Shown here in pieces: positions 25,160 through 32,840 of a stretch of 64,000 nucleotides of DNA. The DNA is taken from NCBI RefSeq assembly GCF_010977555.1, contig NZ_CP048815.1, forward strand, positions 3,340,501 to 3,404,500, in the 5' to 3' direction. Position numbers and translations under genes: made by a program. The stretch comes from Caulobacter rhizosphaerae (GTDB lineage Bacteria > Pseudomonadota > Alphaproteobacteria > Caulobacterales > Caulobacteraceae). Every line of letters starts with the position of its first letter. Position 1 is the stretch's first letter. Under the pieces are notes generated by a model. The model saw nothing but the letters and a program-made list of their open reading frames with translations. It did not search any database and was not told the DNA's origin.

Positions 25160-26343
25160 GCCGACCGCACCACGCCGGCGCGGATCAGGGCCTCTATCTG
25201 CTCCGCGTCGCGGCCGGTCTCGGCCAGGATCTCGCGGGTGTGCTCCCCGACCAGCGGCGCGCCGCGTTCGATGGTCGACGGCGTCTTGGAGAAGCGGATC
25301 GGAAAGCCCGGGGCCTTCACCCGCCCCTCGGTCGGATGGTCGTATTCGACGAAGGTTCCGTTGTGCTGGATCTGCGGATCCTCGACGAGCTCGGCATAGC
25401 CGTAGACCGGGCCGCACCAGATGTCGTTCTGGCGGAACAGGGCCAGCCAGTGGGCGCTGGTCCGATGGACCAGTCGCCGACGCACGCAGGCGTAGATTTC
25501 GTCGCGATGGATCCAGCTGTCGGTCTCGTCGTCCAGGTCGGCGAAGAACGGCTCGTCGATCAGCCGGCCCAGGGTCTTCAGCGAAGCCATGGCGATCGAG
25601 ATGTAGCCGTCCTGGGTCTGGAAGACGCCGTAGGGCGCCCGGATATAGCTGTGGGCGTGGGGCTCGGCCGAGCGGGTCTGCGGCTTGCCGCCGATGGTGA
25701 AGACCGACAGTTCCTGCATCTGGATGGTGGTGATGGCGTCCAGCATGTTGATCTGGACCAGCTGGCCCTCGCCCGTCCGCTCGCGATGGAACAGCGCCGC
25801 CAGAGCGCCCTCGAAGGCGGTGTAGGCGGTGATCGCGTCGACTAGGTACTGGCCGGCCGGCTGCGGCGGCTGGTCAGCCGCCCCCGACGACATCATCGCC
25901 CCCGACATGGCCTGCAGCAGCAGGTCTTGCCCCGGATAGTTCCGGTACGGACCGTCCTCGCCATAGCCGGACATCGACACGTAGATCAGCCGCGGATTGA
26001 TCTTCGACAGGGTCTCGTAGTCGACGCCCAACCGCTGGGCGACACCGGGCCGGTAGTTCTGCAGGAAGACGTCGGCCGTCTTGACCATCTCCAACAGCAG
26101 CGCCTTGCCCTCGTCCGTCTTCAGGTCGACGGCCAGGGAGCGCTTGTTGCGGTTCAGCGACAGGAACGAGACGTTGATCTGGTTGCCGCGCGCGCCGCCG
26201 GCCGCGACGTGGCGCTGCCACTCGCCGGTGGTCGGCTCGACCTTGATCACGTCGGCGCCCAGGTCGCCCAGGCGCTGGGCGGCGAACGGGCCGGCCATGG
26301 CGATGGAACAGTCGAGAACGCGGATTCCGCTCAGTATGCCCAT
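25156..26343 (-). CDS. Class III CoA-transferase (CaiB/BaiF family)
   Basis: A 395-residue CaiB/BaiF-type enzyme. It shows the family opening (GIRVLDCSIAMAGPFAAQRL, LGADVIKVEP), the LNRNKRSLAVDLK segment, and a candidate nucleophilic Asp in QYLVDAITAY. These enzymes move CoA between carboxylic acids through an Asp-anchored intermediate in the cytoplasm. It sits between an SDR (23 bp upstream) and the solute-binding-like gene (ATGA overlap). An acid made from the sugar by the oxidising enzymes is the likely acceptor, but donor and acceptor are unknown. Confidence 0.88.
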   Translation of the reverse strand: MGILSGIRVLDCSIAMAGPFAAQRLGDLGADVIKVEPTTGEWQRHVAAGGARGNQINVSFLSLNRNKRSLAVDLKTDEGKALLLEMVKTADVFLQNYRPGVAQRLGVDYETLSKINPRLIYVSMSGYGEDGPYRNYPGQDLLLQAMSGAMMSSGAADQPPQPAGQYLVDAITAYTAFEGALAALFHRERTGEGQLVQINMLDAITTIQMQELSVFTIGGKPQTRSAEPHAHSYIRAPYGVFQTQDGYISIAMASLKTLGRLIDEPFFADLDDETDSWIHRDEIYACVRRRLVHRTSAHWLALFRQNDIWCGPVYGYAELVEDPQIQHNGTFVEYDHPTEGRVKAPGFPIRFSKTPSTIERGAPLVGEHTREILAETGRDAEQIEALIRAGVVRSA

Positions 26344-26366
26344 GGAGAAAAGACCTTCCGGCTGGT

Positions 26367-27131
26367 TCAGCTCATCACCCAGCCGCCGTTCACGTGCAGC
26401 GTCTGGCCGGTGATGAAGCCCGCCTCATCGGCGGCGAAGAATGCGATGGCGTGGGCGATGTCGCCGACATGACCCCGGCGCTTGACGGCCTGGCTGTCGA
26501 GCACATGACGGGCGTAGCCGTCCGGATCCGGATGGATCTTCTCGGCGTCGGTGGGAAAGGCCCCGGGGGCGATGGCGTTGACGGTGACGCCGTACGGTCC
26601 GAACTCCCGCGCCCAGGCGCGGGTCAGGCCGACCAGGGCCCCCTTGGAGGCGACATAGGGCGACAGGTTCGCCCACTGACCCGAGAGGGTGATGCTGGAG
26701 ATGTTGATGATCCGGCCAAAGCCCCGCTCGCGCATGGCCGGCAGGGCCGCCTGAACGGCGACGATCGCGGCGTCGACATTGACCCGCTGGACCGCCTGGT
26801 GGTCCTGGATCGAATAGTCCTCGAACGGACGCGAGGGATAGATGGCGGCGTTGTTGATCACCACGTCGAAGGCGCCGACCTGCTCCAGCAGAGCCTTCAG
26901 CACGGTCCGGAAACCATCGAGATCGGACAGATCGGCAAGCGAGACGATGAGGCGCCCCGCCCCGACCCGGGCGGCCTCGGCTTCCAGCGCCGCGACCTTG
27001 GCCTGGTCGTTATCGACCGCCACGACGGTCGCGCCACGCCCCATCAGGGCCAGCGTCGTCTGAAGGCCCAGCCCGCCCGCCGCGCCCGTGTAGAGGACGA
27101 CCCGGCCCTCGAGGTCCTGGGGAAGGGCCAT
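26367..27131 (-). CDS. Short-chain dehydrogenase/reductase
   Basis: A 254-residue SDR with YTGAAGGLGLQT (cofactor glycine motif near residue 14), NNAAIYPS, catalytic Ser in NISSITLSG and Tyr/Lys in SPYVASKGAL. The C-terminus (FITGQTLHVNGGW) is typical of the FabG-like group. It begins one base after the DUF4432 stop and precedes the CoA-transferase gene by 23 bp. It is probably an NAD(P)-dependent sugar or sugar-acid dehydrogenase, a candidate first oxidation step for this operon. It is distinct in sequence from the SDR at 11256. Confidence 0.87.
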   Translation of the reverse strand: MALPQDLEGRVVLYTGAAGGLGLQTTLALMGRGATVVAVDNDQAKVAALEAEAARVGAGRLIVSLADLSDLDGFRTVLKALLEQVGAFDVVINNAAIYPSRPFEDYSIQDHQAVQRVNVDAAIVAVQAALPAMRERGFGRIINISSITLSGQWANLSPYVASKGALVGLTRAWAREFGPYGVTVNAIAPGAFPTDAEKIHPDPDGYARHVLDSQAVKRRGHVGDIAHAIAFFAADEAGFITGQTLHVNGGWVMS

Positions 27132-27132
27132 T

Positions 27133-28311
27133 TCAGCGGCCGCCGATCAGCGGATAGGCGCCGGACGGGGCGGGATAGTCCTCAGCCGGCTGGCGAACCA
27201 CGGCTTCGATCCGGCTGACCGCCTCCGTCACCGCGTCCGCGTCGGGCAGGATGCGGAAGACGCTGTCATAGCGGCGCTCCTCGCCGTGCTCCAACTGGAT
27301 CAGTTCGCCCCGGTCACGGGCGAAGTCCTTGCCCAGAACGTGGTTGGTCGAGGGTTCGATCCCCAGGGCGTAGTGGCCGGCGTGCAGGTTCTGCCACTCA
27401 TACGTGGCGGGGAACTGCGCCTTCAGCGTTTGGACCTCGAAGCCCAAGCCAATGGCCTCGTTGACCAGGGCGACATTGACCCGCCCGTCGGGGTCGGCGG
27501 CCATGTCGTGCTGCCAGACCTGTTCATGGAAATTGCGGATCGGGGCCGGCAGGGTGCGATAGCCGACGCCCTGCTTGCGATAGTCGTCGCCGGCGTGGGC
27601 GGCCCAGACCACGTCGCGGATCGGCGCCACGTAGCGCGATCCCTCGTCCAGAACCGGGTACCCGACATTGATGTGGTAGCAGTACATGTGCGGCGTCCGG
27701 TAGAAGCCGTGATTGACCACCCGGTCGTGCAGGCGGATCTCGTCGGTCCCGACGCTCGCCTCGATCCGCCGGACCAGGTGCAGGTCCTCGCCGAACACCG
27801 TCGACTGCTGCACCACGCCCTCGGCCCACAGGACGCAGTCGTCGCCGTCCCAGCGTTCGCCGTAGCCGGTCAGCCGGGCCGGGATCGTGCCGATCCGCCC
27901 GTGCAGCGACGAATTGACCGTCTTGCGGGGGCCATAGACGTAGTGGTCGGCCGGGTCGTCGTGCATGAACAGCACGTGGTCCAGGCCGCAGGTGACCATC
28001 AGGCCCGAGAACGACCGGAACCAGGACAGGCCGCCCTCCCCCTCGTACTCGTGCAGCGAAGGATTGCGAAAGCCCGATGGCGAATGCCATCCGACCGCGC
28101 GGCCGTTGTGCTCGCACTCGGCGATGTCCATCGCCCGGTCCACCAGCACCGTGAAGCGCAGGCCCGAGCCGGTGCGGAACTCCAGCTGCCGCACGCCGCG
28201 CTCGACGCCGTCGCCCAGGGTCGACAGGCGCACGCCGGCGAACTGCGACAGGGCGCCGGTCCGCTCGGCCAGGGCGCGGCGGCTCAGCGTCCGTCCATAC
28301 AGCTGGGTCAT
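27133..28311 (-). CDS. DUF4432 / aldose-1-epimerase-like protein
   Basis: A 392-residue protein of the galactose mutarotase-like beta-sandwich superfamily, DUF4432 branch. Supporting segments are GVRQLEFRTGSGLRFTVLVD, MDIAECEHNGRAVGWHSP and MYCYHINVGYPVLDEG, with several conserved His and Glu residues suited to sugar binding. Members are often found in sugar-acid catabolic operons, but their reaction is not firmly known. It is the first gene of the minus-strand operon that runs to 22213. Operator E lies 29 bases upstream of its start, between it and the divergent mutarotase gene. Confidence 0.82.
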   Translation of the reverse strand: MTQLYGRTLSRRALAERTGALSQFAGVRLSTLGDGVERGVRQLEFRTGSGLRFTVLVDRAMDIAECEHNGRAVGWHSPSGFRNPSLHEYEGEGGLSWFRSFSGLMVTCGLDHVLFMHDDPADHYVYGPRKTVNSSLHGRIGTIPARLTGYGERWDGDDCVLWAEGVVQQSTVFGEDLHLVRRIEASVGTDEIRLHDRVVNHGFYRTPHMYCYHINVGYPVLDEGSRYVAPIRDVVWAAHAGDDYRKQGVGYRTLPAPIRNFHEQVWQHDMAADPDGRVNVALVNEAIGLGFEVQTLKAQFPATYEWQNLHAGHYALGIEPSTNHVLGKDFARDRGELIQLEHGEERRYDSVFRILPDADAVTEAVSRIEAVVRQPAEDYPAPSGAYPLIGGR

Positions 28312-28339
28312 GCTTGCCTCCCTACGGTGGGCGCAATAA

Positions 28340-28355
28340 GATAATACATATGATG
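28340..28355. promoter_or_regulatory. Regulon operator site E
   Basis: GATAATACATATGATG fits the consensus CATAATAYGTMTKATG with three differences. It lies in the divergent gap between the DUF4432 and mutarotase genes and could control both. Confidence 0.6.
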
Positions 28356-28402
28356 TTTATAGATCCCATCGCAGCCGCGTCAACGACGATGTGGAGGCTG
28401 GC

Positions 28403-28804
28403 GTGAGCCGGACGATCCGCCGCTGTTTCGCGGTCGACCTGCATGACGATGCCGACCAGATCGCCCGCTATCGCGCTTGGCACCGGTCGGGCGGACCGCC
28501 TGCCGCGGTGACGGCCGCGATCCGCGCCGACGACGTGCGCGAGCTGGAGATCTGGCTGGTCGGCGACCGGCTGTTCATGATCCTGGAACAGGGCGACGGC
28601 TACGACGCCGAGGCCAAGGCGGCCAGGGACGCCGCCAATCCGGACGTGCAGGCCTGGGACGCCCTGATGCGGACCTTTCAGAAGCCGCTGCCGTTCGCGC
28701 CCGACCGAACCTGGGTCGAGATGGAGCAGATCTACGCCCTATCGGAACAGCCGTCCTCGGAGGGCGAAACGTCATTGGCCGATGGGGACCAGCCGCGCGC
28801 CTAG
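28403..28804 (+). CDS. rhaM: L-rhamnose mutarotase-family protein
   Basis: A 133-residue protein of the RhaM family (dimeric alpha/beta barrel). Family segments visible are RCFAVDLHDDADQIARYRAWH, LEIWLVGDRLFMILE and a C-terminal LPFAPDRTWVEMEQIYAL. It interconverts the alpha and beta anomers of L-rhamnose; some relatives act on L-fucose. I prefer the GTG at 28403 because GGAG sits six bases before it; another GTG at 28391 is possible. Divergent from the DUF4432 operon across operator E. It is good evidence that a free 6-deoxy-L-sugar is a substrate of the locus. Confidence 0.85.
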   Translation: MSRTIRRCFAVDLHDDADQIARYRAWHRSGGPPAAVTAAIRADDVRELEIWLVGDRLFMILEQGDGYDAEAKAARDAANPDVQAWDALMRTFQKPLPFAPDRTWVEMEQIYALSEQPSSEGETSLADGDQPRA

Positions 28805-28907
28805 CTGGGCCGTCAGACAGGCCCCCGACGGGCTTCTACGTCATCCCTGGAGGCCGCGCCGAGGGCCTCAAACGCCTGAAGCGTCGCCTCAGCGCTCTTC
28901 TATCGCC

Positions 28908-29477
28908 CTATCGGGTCGCCCAGCCGCGACCGAGCTCGGCCAGCGGCACGCAGCCGTGGTAGGCGCCGGGGACGGGATCGTAACTCAAGGCCACCGTCGC
29001 GCCCGGTTCGGAGGTGAAGTAGCCGACCGTCACCAGATCCTCCAGCAGCGGGAAGAAATGGGGCTCGCCAGCCGTGTGCCCCTGGGCGGCGGCCGCCTCG
29101 CGGTCATAGCCGTTCAGGAGTTCGATCTGCTGCTCCGGCGTCAGCGCGACGAAAACGTCGCCATGGGCGGCGCGCGCGTCGGCGTCCATCCGGGCCAGCC
29201 CGGCCCTCAGGCGATCGGCCTGGGCCTTGTTGTAGTAGTCGGCCAGCGCGCGGTCGACGAATTGCGGCACGCCGGCTTCGCGCGCGCCCGGCGTGTCGGT
29301 CTTGGGGATGATCAGCTCAGCCACCACGTCGACCAGGCGGGCCTGGTCCGGCGTCAGCGCCGTGGGGGTCCAGCCCAGGGCGGGCGCGGCCGCCATGGCC
29401 CGTCCGGCGAACCCCGTCGCCGCGACGCCGAAGGTGAAGGTCAGGCCGCGTATCGCGTCGCGTCGGCTCAGCAGCAT
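28908..29477 (-). CDS. Gluconate 2-dehydrogenase subunit 3-like protein (small subunit of GMC dehydrogenase)
   Basis: A 189-residue protein with a Tat signal peptide (SRRDAIRGLTFTFGVAATG). The Gluconate_2-dh3 domain follows (DQARLVDVVAELIIPKTDTPGA; PQFVDRALADYY). Such small subunits help export the leaderless GMC flavoprotein through Tat by 'hitch-hiking'. Its start overlaps the stop of the GMC gene by one base (TGATG), which fits a one-to-one complex. In glucoside 3-dehydrogenase, the complex also uses a c-type cytochrome; one is encoded at 32445-32807. Confidence 0.88.
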   Translation of the reverse strand: MLLSRRDAIRGLTFTFGVAATGFAGRAMAAAPALGWTPTALTPDQARLVDVVAELIIPKTDTPGAREAGVPQFVDRALADYYNKAQADRLRAGLARMDADARAAHGDVFVALTPEQQIELLNGYDREAAAAQGHTAGEPHFFPLLEDLVTVGYFTSEPGATVALSYDPVPGAYHGCVPLAELGRGWATR

Positions 29478-31234
29478 CACAGATCTCCCCGCTTGCGCGC
29501 CTGGACCGCGTGGTCGGCGGCCCGGGCTGTCAGGGCCATGTAGGTCAGGGACGGGTTCACGCACGACGCCGAGGTCATGGCCGCCCCATCGGTGACATAG
29601 ACGTTCTTGCACTCGTGAACCTGGTTGTGGGCGTTGAGCACCGAGGTCTTTGGATCCCGGCCCATGCGGGCGGTGCCCATTTCGTGGATGCCCAGGCCGG
29701 GCGCGTAGCCCCCGTCCCGCCCCTCGACGTTCTTGAAGCCCGCCGCCTCCAGCATCTCGGCGGCCGCGGTCTGCATGTCGCGACGCATGGCCAGCTCGTT
29801 CTCGCGGATCGTGACGTTCATCGACAGGGTCGGCAGGCCGAACTCGTCGGTCTTGTCGCGATTCAGGGTAATCCGATTGTCTTCGTAGGGCAGGATCTCG
29901 CCGAAGCCGCCCAGCCCGATGATCCACGGCCCCGGCTGGCTCAGCGCGGCCTTGCGCGCCGCCCCGAAGCCCCGCGGACCGGAGGGGTCTTGTCCTGGCC
30001 GGGTCAGGTCGCGATCCCATCCGGGCCGCGAGGCGCCGCCCTGGTAGCCGAAGCCGCGCAGGTAGTCGCTCCGCTTGGTGGCCGCGTCGCCGAGGTTGCG
30101 GAAACGCGGCACATAGATCCCGTTCGGCCTGCGCCCCGAATAGTACATGTCGGCGAACTCGGGGGCCTCGCCGCTGGCCCCGACGCCCAGGTGGTGGTCC
30201 ATGACGTTGCGGCCCAACTGGTCACTGCCGTTGCCGAAGCCGTTCGGGAACCGCGAACTGGTCGAGTTCATCATGATCCAGGCCGAGTTGAAGGCCGAGG
30301 CGCACAGGAACACGACGTCGGCGTAGAACTCCTCCTCCTGGCGCGTCGTCGCGTCGAGGATGCGCACGCCAGTCGCCTTGCCGGCCTTCTCGTCATAGAT
30401 CAGCGAGGTGACGATCGAACCGGGGCGGATGACCAGGTTTCCGGTGCGCTCGGCCGCCACCAGCCCCCCGGAATTGGAGCTGTAGTAGCCGCCGAAGGGG
30501 CAGCCGCGGATGCACATGTTGCGGTACTGGCACTTGGTCCGGCCCAGCGCGAGCTGTTCCTCGGTCGGGTCGGTCAGGTGCGCGGTCCGGCCCATCGTGA
30601 TCCGCCGTTCGGGGAACCGCGCCTCGGACTTGGCCTTGAAGGCCTTCTCGACGCAGTTCATTTCCATCGGCGGCTGGTACTGGCCGTCCGGCAGGTGCGG
30701 CAGGCCCTCCGCTTGGCCCGAGACGCCGATGAAGCGCTCCACATGGTCGTACCAGGGCGCGAGCTCCTCGTAGCGGATCGGCCAGTCGACGCCGATCCCC
30801 TCGCGGGCGTTGGCCTCGAAGTCGATCGGGCTGTGGCGATAGCTCTGGCGGCCCCAGGTCAGCGACCGGCCGCCGACATGATAGCCACGGATCCAGTCGT
30901 AGCGGCTTTCCTCGGTATAGGGGTTCTGGTCGTCGCGGACGAAGAAGTGCCGGGTATATTCCGTCAGGGTGTAGCCGGTACGCTTCTGGACCGGATACTT
31001 CGCATTGAGCTCGTCCGACGGCAGCTGCCCCTGCGGGTACTTCGTCTGCCAGGGATCCATCGTGGCGGTGGGATAGTCCTCCAGGTGGCGGACCATCGGC
31101 CCGCGCTCCAGCACCAGCGTCTTCAGGCCTTTCTGGGTCAGCTCCTTGGCCGCCCAGCCGCCGGTTATGCCGCTGCCGACGACGATGGCGTCGTAAGTGT
31201 TCTCCTGGCGCGCGCGACCGTTGAGATTGGCCAT
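29477..31234 (-). CDS. GMC-family FAD dehydrogenase, probable glucoside 3-dehydrogenase large subunit
   Basis: A 585-residue GMC oxidoreductase. The FAD-binding motif is VVGSGITGGWAAKEL (residues 18-32). C235, C241 and C245 in CQYRNMCIRGCP are placed like the cysteines that hold a [3Fe-4S] cluster in FAD-dependent sugar dehydrogenases. Catalytic residues are expected in GLGIHEMGTARMG (His) and NPSLTYMAL (Asn). No signal peptide is present, so export should depend on the Tat-bearing small subunit. With the small subunit and cytochrome c it matches the glucoside 3-dehydrogenase layout, which oxidises C3-OH of a glycoside. Nearby DUF1080 proteins act on 3-keto-glycosides, which strengthens the call. 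Confidence 0.85.
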   Translation of the reverse strand: MANLNGRARQENTYDAIVVGSGITGGWAAKELTQKGLKTLVLERGPMVRHLEDYPTATMDPWQTKYPQGQLPSDELNAKYPVQKRTGYTLTEYTRHFFVRDDQNPYTEESRYDWIRGYHVGGRSLTWGRQSYRHSPIDFEANAREGIGVDWPIRYEELAPWYDHVERFIGVSGQAEGLPHLPDGQYQPPMEMNCVEKAFKAKSEARFPERRITMGRTAHLTDPTEEQLALGRTKCQYRNMCIRGCPFGGYYSSNSGGLVAAERTGNLVIRPGSIVTSLIYDEKAGKATGVRILDATTRQEEEFYADVVFLCASAFNSAWIMMNSTSSRFPNGFGNGSDQLGRNVMDHHLGVGASGEAPEFADMYYSGRRPNGIYVPRFRNLGDAATKRSDYLRGFGYQGGASRPGWDRDLTRPGQDPSGPRGFGAARKAALSQPGPWIIGLGGFGEILPYEDNRITLNRDKTDEFGLPTLSMNVTIRENELAMRRDMQTAAAEMLEAAGFKNVEGRDGGYAPGLGIHEMGTARMGRDPKTSVLNAHNQVHECKNVYVTDGAAMTSASCVNPSLTYMALTARAADHAVQARKRGDL

Positions 31235-31412
31235 GTCTGCTCCCCGCTTGGCGCCTTTGATCGAATCGCGCCCGCTGCCCGGCAGCGCGGCGCGCCGACT
31301 TCGGCGAACCCGTTCATTGTTGCCTGGAAGCTTCCATGAAATGGGTTACATTGCAAGAAAGGTCGCGGTTTCTTACGAAAACCGCCGCGCCAGAGGGAGG
31401 AACAGGAAAATC

Positions 31413-32264
31413 ATGATGAATCCGAGCCAGTCCGTTCGAAAGCGTCGCGTGTCGGCGCCTGGTCTCGCCGCCGGGGCTTTGTCCGCCTGCCTGGCGCTCT
31501 GCGCCGGCGCCCAGGCCGGGGCCGAGACGGTGAAGGCCGGGCCGTGGCGGCCGCTGTTCGACGGACGCACCCTGGAGGGTTGGACGCCCAAGGTCGCCAA
31601 GCACCCCGCCGGCGAGAACTATCACCAGACCTTCGTGGTCGACCACGGCGTGATCCGGGTCTCCTATGCCGGCTATGACAAGCTGGACGGACAGTTCGGC
31701 CACCTGTTCTACAAGACGCCGTTCAAGGCCTACCGCCTGCGCCTGACCTACCGCTTCCTGCCCGAGGGCGGCCTGCCCGACACCCCGACCTGGGCGCGGA
31801 GCAACAGCGGGATCATGTTCGACAGCCAGAGCCCGGAGAGCATGACCGTCGAGCAGCCTTTCCCGGTTTCGATCGAGTTCCAGCTGCTGGGCAAGGACGG
31901 CGACGCGCCCCGTCCCACCGGCGCGGTCTGCACGCCTGGAACCAACATCACCTTCGACGGCGTCACGGCCAAGGACCACTGCACGCCGCCGGCCAACGCC
32001 CCGACGGTGCCCAACGGAACCTGGGTCAAGGCCGAGCTGGAAGTCCTGCCCAACGGCGAGATCTCCCAGAAGATCAACGGCGTGGTCGTTCATCACTATG
32101 CGAACGTCACCCTGGACCCCGACGACACCGTCGCGGGCGGGGCCAAGCCCTACATCCTCGCTCGCGGCGCCCAGCCCGTGACCGGGGGCTACATCGCCCT
32201 GCAGAGCGAAGGCCACCCGATCGAGTTCAAGGATATCGAGATCCAGGAACTGACGGCGCGCTAG
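31413..32264 (+). CDS. Secreted DUF1080 (3-keto-disaccharide hydrolase-type) protein
   Basis: A 283-residue exported protein. A signal peptide covers about residues 1-37 (CAGAQAGAET). The DUF1080 beta-sandwich follows: RPLFDGRTLEGWTPK, SNSGIMFDSQ, IEFQLLGKDG, NGTWVKAELEV and GYIALQSEGHPIEFKDIEI. DUF1080 proteins cleave 3-keto-glycosides by elimination or hydrolysis. GGGAGG precedes two adjacent ATGs (31413, 31416). It is divergent from the GMC dehydrogenase gene, whose product would form its 3-keto substrate in the periplasm. Confidence 0.85.
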   Translation: MMNPSQSVRKRRVSAPGLAAGALSACLALCAGAQAGAETVKAGPWRPLFDGRTLEGWTPKVAKHPAGENYHQTFVVDHGVIRVSYAGYDKLDGQFGHLFYKTPFKAYRLRLTYRFLPEGGLPDTPTWARSNSGIMFDSQSPESMTVEQPFPVSIEFQLLGKDGDAPRPTGAVCTPGTNITFDGVTAKDHCTPPANAPTVPNGTWVKAELEVLPNGEISQKINGVVVHHYANVTLDPDDTVAGGAKPYILARGAQPVTGGYIALQSEGHPIEFKDIEIQELTAR

Positions 32265-32301
32265 GCTCCGTAGACGACGTTTGGCGTCGAAGCGGCGCCC
32301 T

Positions 32302-32381
32302 CGTCCTTCGACAGGCTCAGGATGAGGGTTACGAGTAAGGCGGTTGAGTAGAATTCCTCATCCTGAGCTTGTCGAAGGACG
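32302..32381. repeat. REP-like palindromic element
   Basis: The arm at 32302-32327 (containing CCTTCGACAGGCTCAGGATG) is mirrored at 32356-32381 with one mismatch (GAGCTTGTCGAAGG). This sequence is a familiar dispersed intergenic palindrome of alphaproteobacteria. It sits between the converging ends of the DUF1080 and cytochrome c genes and may act as a terminator for both. Confidence 0.8.
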
Positions 32382-32444
32382 AGGAATTCGGCTCAAGACC
32401 GTCAACTGTCCACTAACCTGATCCCGTCCTGAGCTCTCTCGGGC

Positions 32445-32807
32445 CTATTTCTTGAGGGAGCTCAGATACTGGATCACGGCGGCGCGCTGCTCGGCGTCCG
32501 GCGCGCCCAGCAGCATCTTGGTGCCGGGGACCGTCTTGCCCGGCGCCTTGACGAAGGCGTCCAGCTTGTCCGGCGTCCAGGTGATGTTCGAGGTCTTCAG
32601 CGCATTGCTGTAGGCGTAGCCGGCGACGGAGCCCGCCTTGCGGCCGGCCACCCCGGCCAGGGGCGGCCCCATCTTGCCCGGGGCGGGCTGCAGCGAATGG
32701 CAGACCGAGCAGCGCTGCTCGAACACCGCCTGTCCGGAGGGCGGGGCGGCGACGGCGCTGGTGGCCAAGGCGCTCAGACCGGCGGCAAGCATAAGCGGGA
32801 ACTTCAT
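32445..32807 (-). CDS. Periplasmic class I cytochrome c
   Basis: A 120-residue protein with a Sec signal peptide (about 1-21, ATSAVAA). The haem site is C33-S-V-C36-H37, and M98 (GTKMLL) is the likely distal ligand. The IQYLSSLKK helix closes the fold. It resembles the mitochondrial-type cytochromes c used as electron acceptors of Gram-negative sugar dehydrogenases. It is the last gene of the operon starting at 37320, 33 bp after the TIM-barrel gene, and is the natural acceptor for the GMC dehydrogenase at 29477-31234. Confidence 0.9.
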   Translation of the reverse strand: MKFPLMLAAGLSALATSAVAAPPSGQAVFEQRCSVCHSLQPAPGKMGPPLAGVAGRKAGSVAGYAYSNALKTSNITWTPDKLDAFVKAPGKTVPGTKMLLGAPDAEQRAAVIQYLSSLKK

Positions 32808-32840
32808 TGCGTGAACTCCGTCAGGGTTTCTGCGTCGCCT

